In this document: one piece after another, positions 12,353-23,854 of the stretch
How the letters are laid out: each line of letters starts with the position of its first letter
Numbering within the stretch: the first letter of the stretch is position 1
Assembly (NCBI GenBank): GCA_020740775.1
Contig: JAHEWK010000002.1
Span: 5,146,001-5,210,000 of the forward strand
Reading direction: 5' to 3'
Origin: Ilyonectria destructans
Taxonomy: Eukaryota > Ascomycota > Sordariomycetes > Hypocreales > Nectriaceae
Length of the DNA stretch: 64,000 bases
Made by a program: the position numbers and the translations under genes
Notes under the pieces: generated by a model
What the model was told of the DNA's origin: nothing
Databases searched by the model: none
Seen by the model: the letters and a program-made list of their open reading frames with translations, nothing else

Positions 12353-13505
12353 ATGACGTCCAATTTACGATCTTTTGGGACCATAATATCCAGAAATCGC
12401 CAAGGAAAACAACGAACTAGCCCCGAGCTTCGTGCGGCTATTATTGCGGCCGTGCAAGCTGGAGAAAAAAGGAGTGTGGTTGCGACGCGTTTTGGGGTCA
12501 CGACAGCCACAATCAGCCGTCTGCTTCAACGGCTCGAGACAACCGCATCAATCGATCCTAGCCCTCAGTCCGGGCGTCCCCTAAGTCTGACGCCTCGGGC
12601 GAAAAGGGCTATTATTCACGCTGTACGACAGGACGAAGGCGTCTCAAGAAAAGATCTGGTGGATGACCTGAGTCTTGGGGTGAGCGCGACGACTGTACGC
12701 CGGGCTTTAAATGAGGTCAACTTACGCAAATGGCAAGCTAGAAAGAGGATCTTTTTACGAAAGGAAGATGCAGCTCAACGGCTTCAGTTTACGCGCGACT
12801 GGGCGAAAAAAGAGGAAGAATTGAGTGAGGTATGGCTGAGTGTTTAAGATGTCCCTGTCCGCTACTGTACCTGTTACTCACACCCCTTAGATTATCTTCT
12901 CTGATGAATATTCTGCTGCAAATGGCAGCGCCAATCCAGGTACCTGGGTCTGGAGGTTCACCCATGAGATCTATGACCCAAAATTCGTCAACAAAATGGC
13001 CCATGGCAAGGGTGATGTGACGATAATGGTGTGGGGTGCAATTTGCAAGAGGAGCCGAAGCAAGCTGGTTATTATGACTCGGGATACAGCCTCCAAGCGC
13101 GGAGGCTACTCATCAAAGAGCTATATTGAAGCTCTGACTTCTGGGCTTCTTCCTGATTATAACGGCACCCGGCATTTTCAGCAGGATAATGCCGGAATTC
13201 ACACATCAAAGGTCTCGATGAGCTTTCTGCTCGAGCACGGGATCTCTCTTATTGACTGGCCGCCTCACAGCCCCGATCTGAACCCCATCGAGCATGTTTG
13301 GGCCAGACTAAAGAGAGATCTCTATAGAATGTTCCCTTGGGTCTCCAAATTGAAGAAAAACGCAGCCGATATCGCTAAATTTAAAGTGTGCTTGGAAGCG
13401 GCGTGGGAAGCTATCCCTCAAGACTTCATTCGGGGCCTGCTGGAGTCTATGCCGCGTAGGGTGGAGGCTTGCCGTAAAGCTAGGGGTTGGTATACAAAAT
13501 ATTAA
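12353..13505 (+). CDS. Tc1-family transposase (DD34E)
   Basis: Cut-and-paste transposase acting on the flanking 26-bp repeats. Exon 1 is 12353-12829 and exon 2 is 12891-13505 (intron GTATGG...CCTTAG); the product is 363 aa. The N-terminal half has two helix-turn-helix units (around ATRFGVTTATISRLL and LGVSATTVRRAL). The catalytic core shows FSDE (first Asp), QDNAGIH (second Asp) and SPDLNPIEHVW (Glu), with 34 residues between the second Asp and the Glu, diagnostic of the Tc1 branch. The ATG at 12353 is the first in-frame methionine well inside the element. Reading through the intron hits a stop at once, so splicing is required. All catalytic residues are present, so the enzyme may be functional. 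Confidence 0.92.
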
Positions 13506-13623
13506 AGCCACGCCTCTGAGGAATCCAAAAATGTAGTTACTTTTATTACAGCTAGTCTGTGGCCTGTTTAATTGGTATCTTTATTGCATGCGTTCCGGTG
13601 AGGGTGGTGGTGTAAGTGGGGCT

Positions 13624-13649
13624 GTTGCAAGACTTTTGGAACCCCGCTG
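13624..13649 (-). repeat. Right terminal inverted repeat of the Tc1 element
   Basis: Exact inverted copy of 12242-12267, followed by the TA target dinucleotide at 13650-13651. Confidence 0.93.
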
Positions 13650-13671
13650 TAAGTAGATAGTACTAGTCTTT

Positions 13672-16600
13672 CTATTTACTTTCAGTACTTCCCACAATTC
13701 GAAGCAAGCCTTTTAATTCCTTGCTTAGCTTAAATTTCTCCAAATTACTCTTTCTCTCACTCTCAATCTTCTGTATCTTTGACGTGAGTGTTGAAATATC
13801 ATGCCTGCGAGTAGTCTTCAAAGAGAGCCAGAGCTGACTGAAACGACCGGCGCGTAGTAACTCGTCACGTTCATCCTTCCAATTCGATTCCTTCTGCGTT
13901 ATCTGCTCTTCCACCATATCATAGTCTGCTTTTGTTCTGAGACCATCTTGAAGTTTTGCCCGGTTGATCTCGTTGAGATTCCCGCCATTCTCAAGGAGCA
14001 TCTGCAACACTCTCAAGTTATGCTTGGAGTTTGTGAAGGTACCTCGATCCTTGTTCCAAAAACTCATACTTCTGGCAATGCTGGTGACTATGATATCCAT
14101 TGCGGTTCGGTTTTGCGTATCTTGTGCATTCGGGTCGGCTTTGAACTCAAGCAACGTTTTCAACACCTCCAGATCTTGCAAAGCGGCTGGGCTGATGAAC
14201 AATGGAAAAGGACGGAAAGATTTTCGGTTGTGGTCTATATCATCAAGCATTGAGAAGGTCACGGCAATGTTGATCAATGGTTGAAGTTGGCCCTTATGTT
14301 CACTCGAAGGGACTTGTAGATCACCGATCTCTTTTCCACATTGCTTGAGAATCTTGGGGAGCATTGGCAATTGTTCAAAGCACCACGGCAGTTGATTACC
14401 AGATGGTGTTATGACAACTTGGTAAGCCTCCTCCATGGAGAGAGTATTGAAAGCTGCCATGATCGACTCTTCATATCTGGAGGAACCGCTGTTAGGGAGT
14501 TTCCAAGGCTTGGAAAGTATCTTGGCACCGTTGGCGCTTTTCACTACCCCGAGGGATAGAAAGAAATCAACAACTTCTTTCCGGCCATGAACCACGGCCC
14601 ACCACAACGCATTCATTGAAATGTCCCAAGTGTCGCGGAGGCATCTGTTGACAATTTTCTCAAGTGTATCAGGCTTGGCAAGCTTCAAAAGACTTGCTAT
14701 TTCCTCGACGCAGCTTTGAGTCCGCCTTCCGGGCCACTGTTTTGAGATTGGACGGGCAATGGCGAGGAAGTGCAAAGGTGAAAGACCGAGGACTGTATTT
14801 ATGATTAATCATTCATTGGACCGAATTAAAATGAGGGGTTTTCAATAGCTCACCTTGGCTTTGAATTGATTGGCGTCTTGGGTAGATCGCGCGCGGATTT
14901 AGTGCTCTGCTCGTCAGATCGCGTATTGCGTGGTTACTACACCTCACTCCGTCTTTGAACGCTAATAGCGGGTTTCCTTCTCCTAACATGTGTACTTTCA
15001 TACAGTCCCAGCATACTTTACGCTCATGTGAATGAATTATGGATTCCGCAACGACGAAATTACTTTGCAAGTAATGGATAGCCAGATTTGCCGCTTCATC
15101 GATGCCTAGCTTCTGCATCTCGTCTAAGCAGGACTGGAGCCTGTCCCGGGTTTCGACTGGAACTGAAACAGAAAGCTCTGCTTGACTAGTGGGTATCATT
15201 TCTCTCCACAACTCCTCGTCTGGATCCATACTCCGGCAACAGATGTTGGCCATCAGGGCGATGGAGCTCAAGGTCGAGGCATGATCACGGCCAAGTGCAT
15301 CTATATTTGCTTCAACACCTCGCATTCCGTGGGCCTTGGCTACTTCCCAGTCTGGTGGATCGTTGGAATGAGCTTCAGCGAGGAGCGTGTGAGCCGCGCC
15401 CTCTTGAGCGCGCTGAAGGGGATGTTGCTCGAGAACCCGCTTCAGGATCGGGATGACATTTGCCGATTGTTCAGACCGCATCATGGCAGTGCATAGCACA
15501 AGTCGGATATTTATTGTTGTTGTAACATCACCAGATGAATACCCCCCCGTTGAATCTGGCTGGTCCGGGTCTAGTGAGGTCTCATCATATGGCGCGAGGA
15601 GCTGAACAACGTCGGCAAAGGATTTCTCCTCGAGCAAATTTTCCGCTTTTTCCAACCGGGCCTCAGCGAGTTTATCCCTGACATCAGGAAACTGCTGGCA
15701 GATTGAGTCTGCTACTTTGCCCACTGGCTGTGTCTCAACCACTGCTTTTGCCAACCACTGAGCGAGAATGTCTCTCTGTCGCCTATCGTCCAGATCATTG
15801 CTTTCGCTCAGGAGCCGGATCAAGTGAGGGATAGCCTTTTCAAAAAGCTTCGTTTTCATCAAGGTTTCGGCTCTCCTTAACCGCCTCTGATGCATCTCGT
15901 CTGCAAGGCTCAGTCCACCGCTTGTAGCGACACTAGACAACACAGAGGTTGACTTGGAGGCGGTTGTGAGGGATTGATCCAGGGGAGACCTGGCCGTCGA
16001 GGGCACAGAAAGACTCGAGGCAGTATCGAACTCGACCTCATTGGCCCACGTCGTTATGGTTTCCCGCTGCTTCCCGTTCATGGGGATGCCGATGTCGACT
16101 GCATGGTCAAACTCGGGTATGGACAGCAAGTCTGAGATGGCGTCATTTTTCGCTGCCCTCCTCTTTTCGTTGCGATACCGAAAATACGTTGTGCCGGATG
16201 TCATTGATGCGCAGTCCACGGTTGATGCGTAACTCCTGGCATGAGCCACGATACGTTTCGTTGTATCGAGCATTGAAATAGTCTCTTCTGCGATCTCAAT
16301 CTCCAGCTCCGTCTCAGCCACGAAATTCTCTTGTTGGGCCGTGGATGTCACTTCGCCTTCCTTCTTTTGGGAGACGGCAAGGTTCGAAATTTCCTCTTTA
16401 AGCCCTCGGAGTGTGTCTTCGATACCCTCTAGGGTGGAGGGACCCGCAGTGACCTCTGAAGTCCTGTCAAGCGATCTTGCGAGAAGATTCTGTTGTGCTC
16501 GGGTCATAGAATCCTCGAGGTCAGTCATACGGCCATCGAGGCTTTCGAGAAGGCCCACGACCTCATTCTCATACACATGGTGAGTGTTGGCATACGTTGA

Positions 16601-17094
16601 GCTGCTGTAAAACGTGTCAGTGCTATCAAGCCCGAGAAATACCACAAAAGCTGGAGTTCTTACATGCTCCGGATGAGGACGGGCACTTGAAGAGCCGACG
16701 TGTAGGTGTTGATGCATAAACGAAGGTGATGTATGTCGCTATCGTAACGTTTCATCTTGATGTAAGTCCTCACAGCTACTGCTGATGACCTTTCTCGGCT
16801 AATTTTGGTGAAGATCGCATTGAGCCTGCGATAGGTTCGTTGAAATCCCCCGAGAAGTCCCTCGACGTCAGATTGCTCCCACCAAGACTGTACCATGTCG
16901 TTTGAGGTGTCGCCCTGGATGACGCGCTCGAAGGCCAAAACCAAAAAGCGCGTGGCCTCAAGTTGGCCATCAAAATCCCGCACTGTTTCGTCGATGCCCC
17001 GAATTTCCGTGTAGGCTTGGGCCGTCTGCATGACTGTGTTTCCCAAGAGTTGAACCAGCTGGAGCACTGCTGCCGCCCCCGAGATGGCCTCCAT
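13672..17094 (-). CDS. NLR-like protein without NTPase: fungal N domain, coiled/helical repeats, ankyrin repeats
   Basis: Exons 17094-16664, 16604-14854 and 14792-13672 (introns 59 and 61 bp) give 1,100 aa. Residues 1 to about 130 look like the N-terminal domain of fungal STAND/NLR proteins (MEAISGAAAVLQLVQLLG, an all-helical Helo/fungal-N-like start). A predicted coiled region and a Ser/Thr-rich linker follow, then a TPR-like helical stretch around aa 350-570. The C-terminal third carries ankyrin-type repeats (GLSPLHFLAIA; NALWWAVVHGRKEVVDFFLSLG; ALQDLEVLKTLLEFKADPNAQD) and a basic coiled-coil tail. No P-loop, NACHT or NB-ARC motif is visible, so this is not a complete NLR. A role in self/non-self recognition or signalling is inference. 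The Tc1 element lies just past its stop codon and could alter its 3' UTR. Confidence 0.75.
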
Positions 17095-17727
17095 CGTTAG
17101 GTGTAACCACTTCAGGAAGTGATAGAGAGGTAGAGTATCAAATAAAAGACAAGTTGAGAGCTGCAGGGGACAGAGCTGGAGGGGACAGCTTGGGTATTCG
17201 TTTTTCAGCTGGAATCTCGCTTTTAATTAGCGCGTGGCTTGCATGAGGCTGAGTGACCTAAAGGCGTCGAAAGTGCAACTCAAGCCAATCACGTCACGGC
17301 GCAAGGCATAAAGTGAGGCCTCGAAGGCAACTGAATCATCTGACTATTTAAGGGCCTGAGGCAAGAATTTACACTTCCTGATGGATCCGCTACGGTCGAA
17401 TTGATCAGGGCTATAGTTTAAAGCGATGAGATGATGTTGATGATGTCTTGGCCCGGGATCGCCGGCCCGGCCGGAAGAGGGGTTTCTGACACCCCTTTTG
17501 ACTAAGGTCAGGATATCAATCTATCAGAGGTTTCGTAGTACAGGGCCATCTTCCAAACTTTCAAAAATAAATCGCCTCTTCGAAGTTGGTGTGTAGGTTG
17601 GTACATGAAAGTAGGGCAACGATGATGTTATGGGTTATTGTCGCAGCACCACGTGTGGCAGCAGCAAACAACCGGTATTTAATAAACCACCGCATTCTAT
17701 AAAATCTAGATTGGCTTGTCTTCCACT
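17095..17727. other. Promoter region of the NLR-like gene and 3' flank of the permease
   Basis: About 630 bp. It holds a GC-rich patch (GGCCCGGGATCGCCGGCCCG near 17450-17470), a small inverted repeat AGGGGT/ACCCCT at about 17476-17495 and copy 2 of the 36-bp repeat. No gene seen. Confidence 0.5.
17521..17556 (+). repeat. 36-bp dispersed repeat, copy 2
   Basis: Related to 12195-12230 (32 of 36 identical). The similarity stops abruptly on both sides. Its source is not identified. Confidence 0.5.
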
Positions 17728-19563
17728 TTAATTAAAAATCTTGTTTAGCACTCGGTCCACCTTTCCAGTCTCACGAGGTGCGTAAATAGCTTCGTAGTTG
17801 TCAATCTCCTCCTTCAAACCGCCAAGACTCAAGTCTGCAGTCCCTGGTTGAACGTATTTGGTCCTGAATATCACCTTCCAGCCTACAAACATGATGACAA
17901 AGAAAGCGATCATGCCGTAGTCTAGGAAAAACCACATAACGTCCCACCCGCCACTTAGAAATAGACTGTACCCTCCAGCCAGTAACATAAATGTCGTACC
18001 ACCCATTGCGAGATAGGATGTGTACGGTTGAAATCGCCCCTTGTAGGGGAGAGAATCCCTTGAGATCCCCTGTTTCTTTAAAGCAGAGTAAAAGTGTCGG
18101 TATGTAAGAGCTGTGAAGCCGTAGTTGATCAATTGACAGCACGTCACGAGATCGACAAGATAGGTCATCACTTCGGCAGAGGAACTGTTGACCTGCAAAA
18201 AGGCGAGAAGGCAGAAACAGAGAGAAAAGAGGAGAGCCCAAATTGGGACACCGCCTTTTGTGCACTTCGAGAAGAATCGAGGTGCGTGGCCTTCGATCGA
18301 CATTCCATGCAAGGTACGAGTCGCCGAAAAAAGAAGACCATTTCCGGCGCTGAAGATGGATGTCATGATCAGGGCGTTGACAAGATGAGGAAGACCGTGG
18401 ATTTTGAGCCGCTGCATGGCAATGATATATGGTCTGAATATGATTAGTCTGCGTCATTAATGTGGCATGTCCCAAATGCAAAAACTCACGATGCAGCACC
18501 TGTACTAGACCCAGAGATGTCGCCTCCCAGGATGGCAAGGAGTGTTGAGTCGTTGGACGGGATGACAATGCCCATGCAAAGAGCAGATCCTACGAAGAAG
18601 ACGAGAATACGCCAAACGAAGGATCGATAGGCGGGAGGCAGAATCTTCCGGGGATTCTCGGACTCAGCAGCCACCATAGATATATACTCTGGCCCACAGA
18701 TCCTGAAATTGTCAGATAGAATCCAAAGAAAGGGGACATGGAATGCTTACGAGAAACTGGCCTGATATAAGCAGGACAAAATGCCCAGGAATCGACCTGT
18801 CCCTCCAGGAACAATATGCTCAACAAATGCTCCCGGGTTATTCCAATATCTGAACCCATACGCATCGTGCAATGGGTTCCCTCCGACCATGGTGATGAAG
18901 GTAAAGAAAAACAACCCAACCATCAACAGAACCTTGAAGATTGACAGATAGAACTCGGATATTCCGAAATACCTCACCGTGACGACGTTGAGGAGCGCGT
19001 ACAGCACAATCATGACGACAATGATAGCCTCGACGGGAACTTTATCCGTCCAAAAGGTTATCATAATGTTCATCGCGACGATTTCAAAGGGTACAAGGAA
19101 CGCCATGTTGAGAAAGAAGTTCCAAGCCATAGCGAAGCCCAACGCGCCGTCAACCCATTCGCTGCCAAAGCGGATGAAGGGTGATGGCACCGGGAGGTAG
19201 GTGACCATCTCGGCGAAGCACTCATTGACTGCCCACATGACAATTCCCCATATGAAGAAGGCGATGAAGAGACCGGCAGGTCCTCCCTTGGGGAGAGCAG
19301 AACCCATCTGCACATAGAGAGCTTGAAGCTCGTCAGCCTTGCTCATGCTAAAGTTCTAGAGGTCTTAACTTACAAGTACCAATTGCACCTCCAATAGCAA
19401 AGAGCTGCACTTCTTTCCCCCGCAACTTGCGATGCAGAGCTTGTGAGCCAGCGGTGACATCAACCGTCGTGCCCACGGCGGCATCATGGTCAGCACCCAC
19501 GTCGGGCTTGCTTTCGGTGGACGAGACCGGCGGTCCCTTTTCGAAATAATCGGTGGCCGACAT
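17728..19563 (-). CDS. Amino-acid permease (fungal YAT/AAP family)
   Basis: Plasma-membrane amino-acid/proton symporter of the APC superfamily. Exons 19563-19374, 19321-18751, 18702-18490 and 18433-17728 (introns 52, 48 and 56 bp) give 559 aa, the usual size. The hydrophilic N-tail (MSATDYFEKGPP...) leads into the family hallmark LRGKEVQLFAIGGAIGT, then after the first intron S-LYVQMGSALPKGGPAGLF. CGPEYISMVAAES in the middle and about twelve hydrophobic segments are also typical. The first intron acceptor was chosen at 19322 because it restores GTSLYVQMG; an apparent ATG just upstream belongs to the intron. Substrate specificity cannot be assigned; broad-range uptake is likely for the family. 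Confidence 0.9.
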
Positions 19564-20502
19564 ATTGTTTCTCTTAAACAGGGACGATTTTGATTCCAGC
19601 GGAGATCGTTTGCATGCCAATGCAACGATGGGAAGCACTGTGGCAACTTGAAGATGTCCGGGCTTTGGGTCCTATTATTGGGCCTTGCTGGGCTGACGTG
19701 TGTTTAAAGCAATTCCATGGCAGCGAGGCAAGAGTTCAATGCACCCTGTCACCACCGAAATATCTCCAAGGACATTTTTCTTATCAATAGAAACCGCGTT
19801 TTGGCCGATTCTCTTGGGTGTGGAAACCGGACGGGGATATGAGGGGCGATGGTAGATAAGACGGGGGTTACCCAGCCATGATTAGTGCGTGTTGTCGTGT
19901 TATCGAACCGTGTCCGATAGCCGTTGTGCATCCCAGCATAAAATGTGCTGCTATCTGTATCATGTCGTGAATCGGCTGCTCCGACATACGATATTCCTTC
20001 CGACATAACCACTTGGTGGTGTCATGTAGCCTGCCATGTCTATTATGAAAATGCCAATCTGTAGGAATATCTTGTGCAGATTGTAGGGTTGACCGTTTAA
20101 TTAATTATTTTGGTAGGTCTTGGTTACAATTTCCTTCGGTGCTGGATTGCGCTCTGCCAGGCCAATTCCGATTGTAGACCCGAATACACGACACTAATCA
20201 ATCCACTCTCTATCCCACTACGAGAGAGCATCAGCAAGACGGACTCACCGAACACTAATTTCATCAAGTTCAGCCAATTTCGAAACTCCTGGAAGCATTC
20301 AGACGCGTTCCAACGGCGTGAGATCAGTTTCATTAGGCGAACCTCGAATATGGAATGGTGTCTTGCCTTTTAGGGCCGTCGTCGGATCTGAAGTATGTTG
20401 ATCAATACTGACATCTACTGGCTTGGAAAGTTGAATAGTTCACATTATTTATTGTTTCAATTGAGTAGTACAGTAGTCAGTTAATCCACTGTATCTTGCT
20501 TG
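19564..20502. other. Intergenic region between permease and aldolase
   Basis: About 940 bp upstream of the permease and downstream of the aldolase. It presumably contains the permease promoter. No gene or repeat recognised. Confidence 0.5.
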
Positions 20503-21423
20503 CTACTGCTTGAAATGGCCATTCGATAAATATTCCTCATATTGATAGTGAGGCTGAAACTCAACGAAAAGTGTCTCCTATACCTCCTGTTAGTAGGTAC
20601 TCTTAGTTAACAGAAAAACGAGGCTCTAACGTACTGGGGTGCTCGCCATCTTGAAATTGTAAGCAGCTTCCTCGTCACTCACGATCTTTTTCTCGAGTCC
20701 AGTCGCGTGGGCCAATAGTTGCACTTTGCAACTTCTCTCCATCAAACAGAACAGAAACGCTGCCTCGTCGACAGTCTCTCCTACGGTTAGGAGTCCATGG
20801 TTCATCAGAATTGCAGCTTTTCCATCTCCGAGGCTTTCAGCAATCCTTTGCCCCTCGGACGACTCGTTCGCGATACCGCCGTAATCCGAGTATACGGAAT
20901 GGGCCTTGTAGAAGTAGCACACGTCTTGGTTGATCATCTCAAGCGGCTTTGCAAACGCAGACCAGGCTCGGCCATGAACTGAGTGTGTGTGGCAGATTGC
21001 GTGAACGTCTTTCCGTGAGCGATGCACCGCGCTATGGATCTGGAAGCCGGCGGCGTTGATTGAGCCATCCACATTCCCTCCGATCACATCACCATCCACG
21101 TTGACGCAAATCATGTCGCTGGCCTTTAGCATCCCAAAGTGTACTCCGAGTGGGTTGATCCAGAAACGATCCTCGAACTCAGGGTCTCGTACGCTGATGT
21201 GTCCTGAAATGCCTTCCGCATAGCCTTCTCGTGCGAATACACGAAAGGCAGCAGCCATATGCTCCAGTTGCCACTGTCGCTTCTCAGCATTCGACTTGAA
21301 CTCGGGGATGCCGGGAAGCGCCTTGCCCTTGTGGGCCATGGCAGCCATAGGGTCGACATGTTTGGTGATGGCAGTTTCAACACCAGGTTGGGATGTAATG
21401 GGCAGGTTTGCAGATGGCGCCAT
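20503..21423 (-). CDS. Class II aldolase/adducin-domain protein
   Basis: Cytosolic zinc-dependent aldolase-fold enzyme (fuculose-phosphate-aldolase/adducin family). Exon 1 is 21423-20635 and exon 2 is 20577-20503, giving 287 aa. Zinc and catalytic positions are recognisable: EGISGHIS (acidic residue and His region), CHTHSVHGRAWS (two His ligands) and LMNHGLLTVG (third His). The start is placed at MAPSANLP (21423), the first well-placed Met; a longer in-frame extension exists. Exon 2 restores the conserved tail PETLFVEFQPHYQYEEY. It requires the acceptor at GGTATAG (intron 20578-20634). An earlier acceptor 9 bp upstream would place a TAG immediately in frame, and intron retention ends the protein after STPVR. 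It diverges from a P450. The fungal members of this family have no firm substrate. Confidence 0.87.
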
Positions 21424-21742
21424 CTTGACGAATTGCTGATGGCTGGGTGTGGATATGATGCCAAGAAGACAGGCGGAAAATGTAGAAATCAAGTTTTAGC
21501 AGATCTGTAACGATTGCAAATTATCTGATATAGTGTCAGTCATCTGCCGTCCTAAATACAGCAAGGGAAACCCTACATTTCCCACGAAGCATCCAGTAAG
21601 CATCTCTCTCACAAGCTCTTGTGACTTATGCACTGTGGTCCGAATGGAAGCCCGACATGCAATTTAGTGCATAACTACGATGAATACTGCATAGCGTGTC
21701 TCCGGGTCGAAGATAAGCTAAGAACAATACTGTACAGAATTG

Positions 21743-21755
21743 TCGGGCGTTCCGA
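21743..21755. promoter_or_regulatory. CGG-N5-CCG inverted repeat, site 1
   Basis: TCGGGCGTTCCGA: inverted CGG/CCG triplets separated by 5 bp, with T/A flanks, the layout recognised by Zn2Cys6 dimers. Confidence 0.5.
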
Positions 21756-21764
21756 TTATCGGGT

Positions 21765-21777
21765 TCGGACTGTCCGA
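21765..21777. promoter_or_regulatory. CGG-N5-CCG inverted repeat, site 2
   Basis: TCGGACTGTCCGA is a perfect palindrome around one central base, 22 bp (about two helical turns) from site 1. Confidence 0.5.
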
Positions 21778-21962
21778 CATAAAAGGTGGGGAAGATAAGA
21801 CGCACACAGGACATGGGCATCTGACGACTCGTTGCCATTTAGAGACGTCATAACTTCCCTGCACAGCGGGGAGATTAACCGCCAATCCGGTAGCAAATTG
21901 AACGTGGTGCATTAAACATGGCTGGGAGCTTTGCCCGCAGCGGTGAGTTGGAGATGTAACCC

Positions 21963-23705
21963 ATGAGCTACTCACATCTAACGCAAATCATAGGTGCCGA
22001 GGCTCTGTCTAGCAACGTTGTGCCCTTGACAATTCTGGCTTTTGTAGCCTACCTCATCTATCATCTCATCTACCAGCCGCTGTACGCGACTCCCTTGCGA
22101 ACAATCCCGGGCCCAAAGTCCTTTGCAGTAACCAAGTGGCGATTGGCACTTGCTGATTACTATGGAGTGAGAACATCCAAGATTCACTCCTTGCATCAGG
22201 AGTATGGCACGGCAGTGCGCATCGGCCCGAATGAAGTGTCATTCTCATCTCTGTCCGCCTTGAGAACAATCTACGGTGCGGGGTCCGGTTTCGAGAGGAC
22301 AACCTTCTACAGAATGTTTGACGCATACGGACGCCAGAACCTCTTCACCTTTGCTAGCACCAAGCAGCATGCGGAAAGAAAGAAAGCGCTCGCTCACGCC
22401 TATTCCAAAAGCGTAATACTATCACCCAATGCAATTGCAAAGCCCCTCATAGAGAAGAATGTGAAGGAGTACTTGGAACTTCTGGACCACGAGAAGGGAG
22501 CGGCCGAGGAAATATTCCAAAGTCTGCACTGGTTCAGTCTTGACAGTATCACAGGGTTTCTCTACGGAGCTCAACATGGAGGAACGCACGCACTAACAGG
22601 AGATAAGGCGGATAGGAGAATGCTCAATGATATCGTTGATCATAGCCGAAGATACCTGAGCTGGTACGCGGTGCATTTGAAAAGTTACACCAAGTGGCTC
22701 TACACTCGAACTGGAGTCATGGAGAAAATTGTGACTAATTGCGGGTTGTTGCCCATGCAAAAGCCTGGAACGTATACTGGTATTCGAGCGCACGCGCTTA
22801 AATCGTGGACCAATTTTGAGACTGTCGCGACAGCAAGAGGCCTGGAAGAAAATTCGTCGATTATGGAGAAGTTGTGGAAACACAATGAAACTGGCAAAGG
22901 CACCCGCCTCGATGGCCTCGACATGGCCTCCGAATTAGCCGACCATTTTCTCGCTGGAATCGATACGACAAGCGATACCCTAATGTTTACGATATGGGCT
23001 CTCTCACGGCCAGAAAACTGGAAGTATCAGGAGAAATTGATCGAGGAGGTCGATGGTATCCCCGACACGGATTGCAACCACAATGGCCACCCCACGGTGG
23101 AGACTGCAGACAGGTTACCATACCTAGATGCCGTGATCAAAGAGACGCTTCGTCTCTATGCCCCGTTGCCAGCATCAGAGCCGCGCTCAATGCCCGTCGA
23201 CACAACGATTGACGGCTATTTGATTCCAGCTGGGACTGTGGTGAGCATGTCGCCGTACACGCTCCACCGCAATCCGGATGTGTTCCCAGAACCCCTGAAG
23301 TTCAAACCGGAACGGTGGCTAGGCCAGTGCGGAGATCTCGCAGAGATGAAGAAGTGGTTCTGGGCATTTTCAAGTGGAGGCCGCATGTGCATTGGTTTGC
23401 AGTAAGTTCAGCCAAAGACACCGAATCACGTCGCTCTACTAACCATTTCCAGCCTTGCTATGGCAGAGATGACAACACTATTAGCTGCTATTTACAGGGA
23501 ATACACAACTAGTGGGTACGAACGGCAAAAGGGAGTGAGTCCCGGCATTACAAGCCGTTTCGAGGTTTTCTACGATGAGACCTTCCCAAAATACGAGGTG
23601 AGTCAACATTCAACAGTGAGCATAGAATTCACAGGCTGATTGTATCTGGGTTAGGAACATAAATGTTGGATCGACTTCCAAAAGCGGAAAACGTCACCTC
23701 AATAG
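21963..23705 (+). CDS. Cytochrome P450 monooxygenase
   Basis: Microsomal haem monooxygenase. Exons 21963-23401, 23453-23597 and 23655-23705 (introns 51 and 57 bp) give 544 aa. An N-terminal membrane anchor (VVPLTILAFVAYLIYHLIY) precedes the proline hinge PLRTIPGPKSF. I-helix: FLAGIDTTSDT. K-helix ExxR: ETLRLYAP. PERW is FKPERW. The haem loop is FSSGGRMCIGL with the Cys ligand. The last short exon supplies the expected ending after TFPKYE. All catalytic motifs are intact. It shares a divergent promoter with the class II aldolase and is followed convergently by an alpha/beta hydrolase, which suggests a small metabolic group. The substrate is unknown. Confidence 0.93.
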
Positions 23706-23854
23706 GATGCAGAACGGGGACGGCGAGGATATATCTTCATTATACCGTAACGCTACGACATGATATTTGAGCAAACTTAGGTCGACTGTAGGCAAAACCT
23801 TTCTTGACATTCATTCAGACTTTAATCTACTGGGCAATTACAACTCCCATTGTT

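Larger units (their letters stand above)
12242..13649 (+). mobile_element. Intact Tc1/mariner-type DNA transposon
   Basis: A 1,408-bp element bounded by perfect 26-bp terminal inverted repeats and flanked on both sides by the TA target dinucleotide (12240-12241 and 13650-13651). It carries one transposase gene interrupted by a 61-bp intron, with no frame break. The perfect repeats and intact gene point to recent insertion or current activity. The right end lies 22 bp beyond the stop codon of the adjacent ankyrin gene on the other strand, so insertion was in or next to its 3' untranslated region. Confidence 0.93.
21424..21962. promoter_or_regulatory. Divergent promoter shared by aldolase and P450
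   Basis: 539 bp between two divergent start codons. It contains two CGG-N5-CCG palindromes (listed separately), so a zinc-cluster regulator may control both genes (inference). Confidence 0.55.

Noticed and set aside
17440..17500. GC-rich patch with AGGGGT/ACCCCT inverted repeat as a transposon end
   Set aside because: Arms are only 6 bp, no partner copy or target duplication was found.
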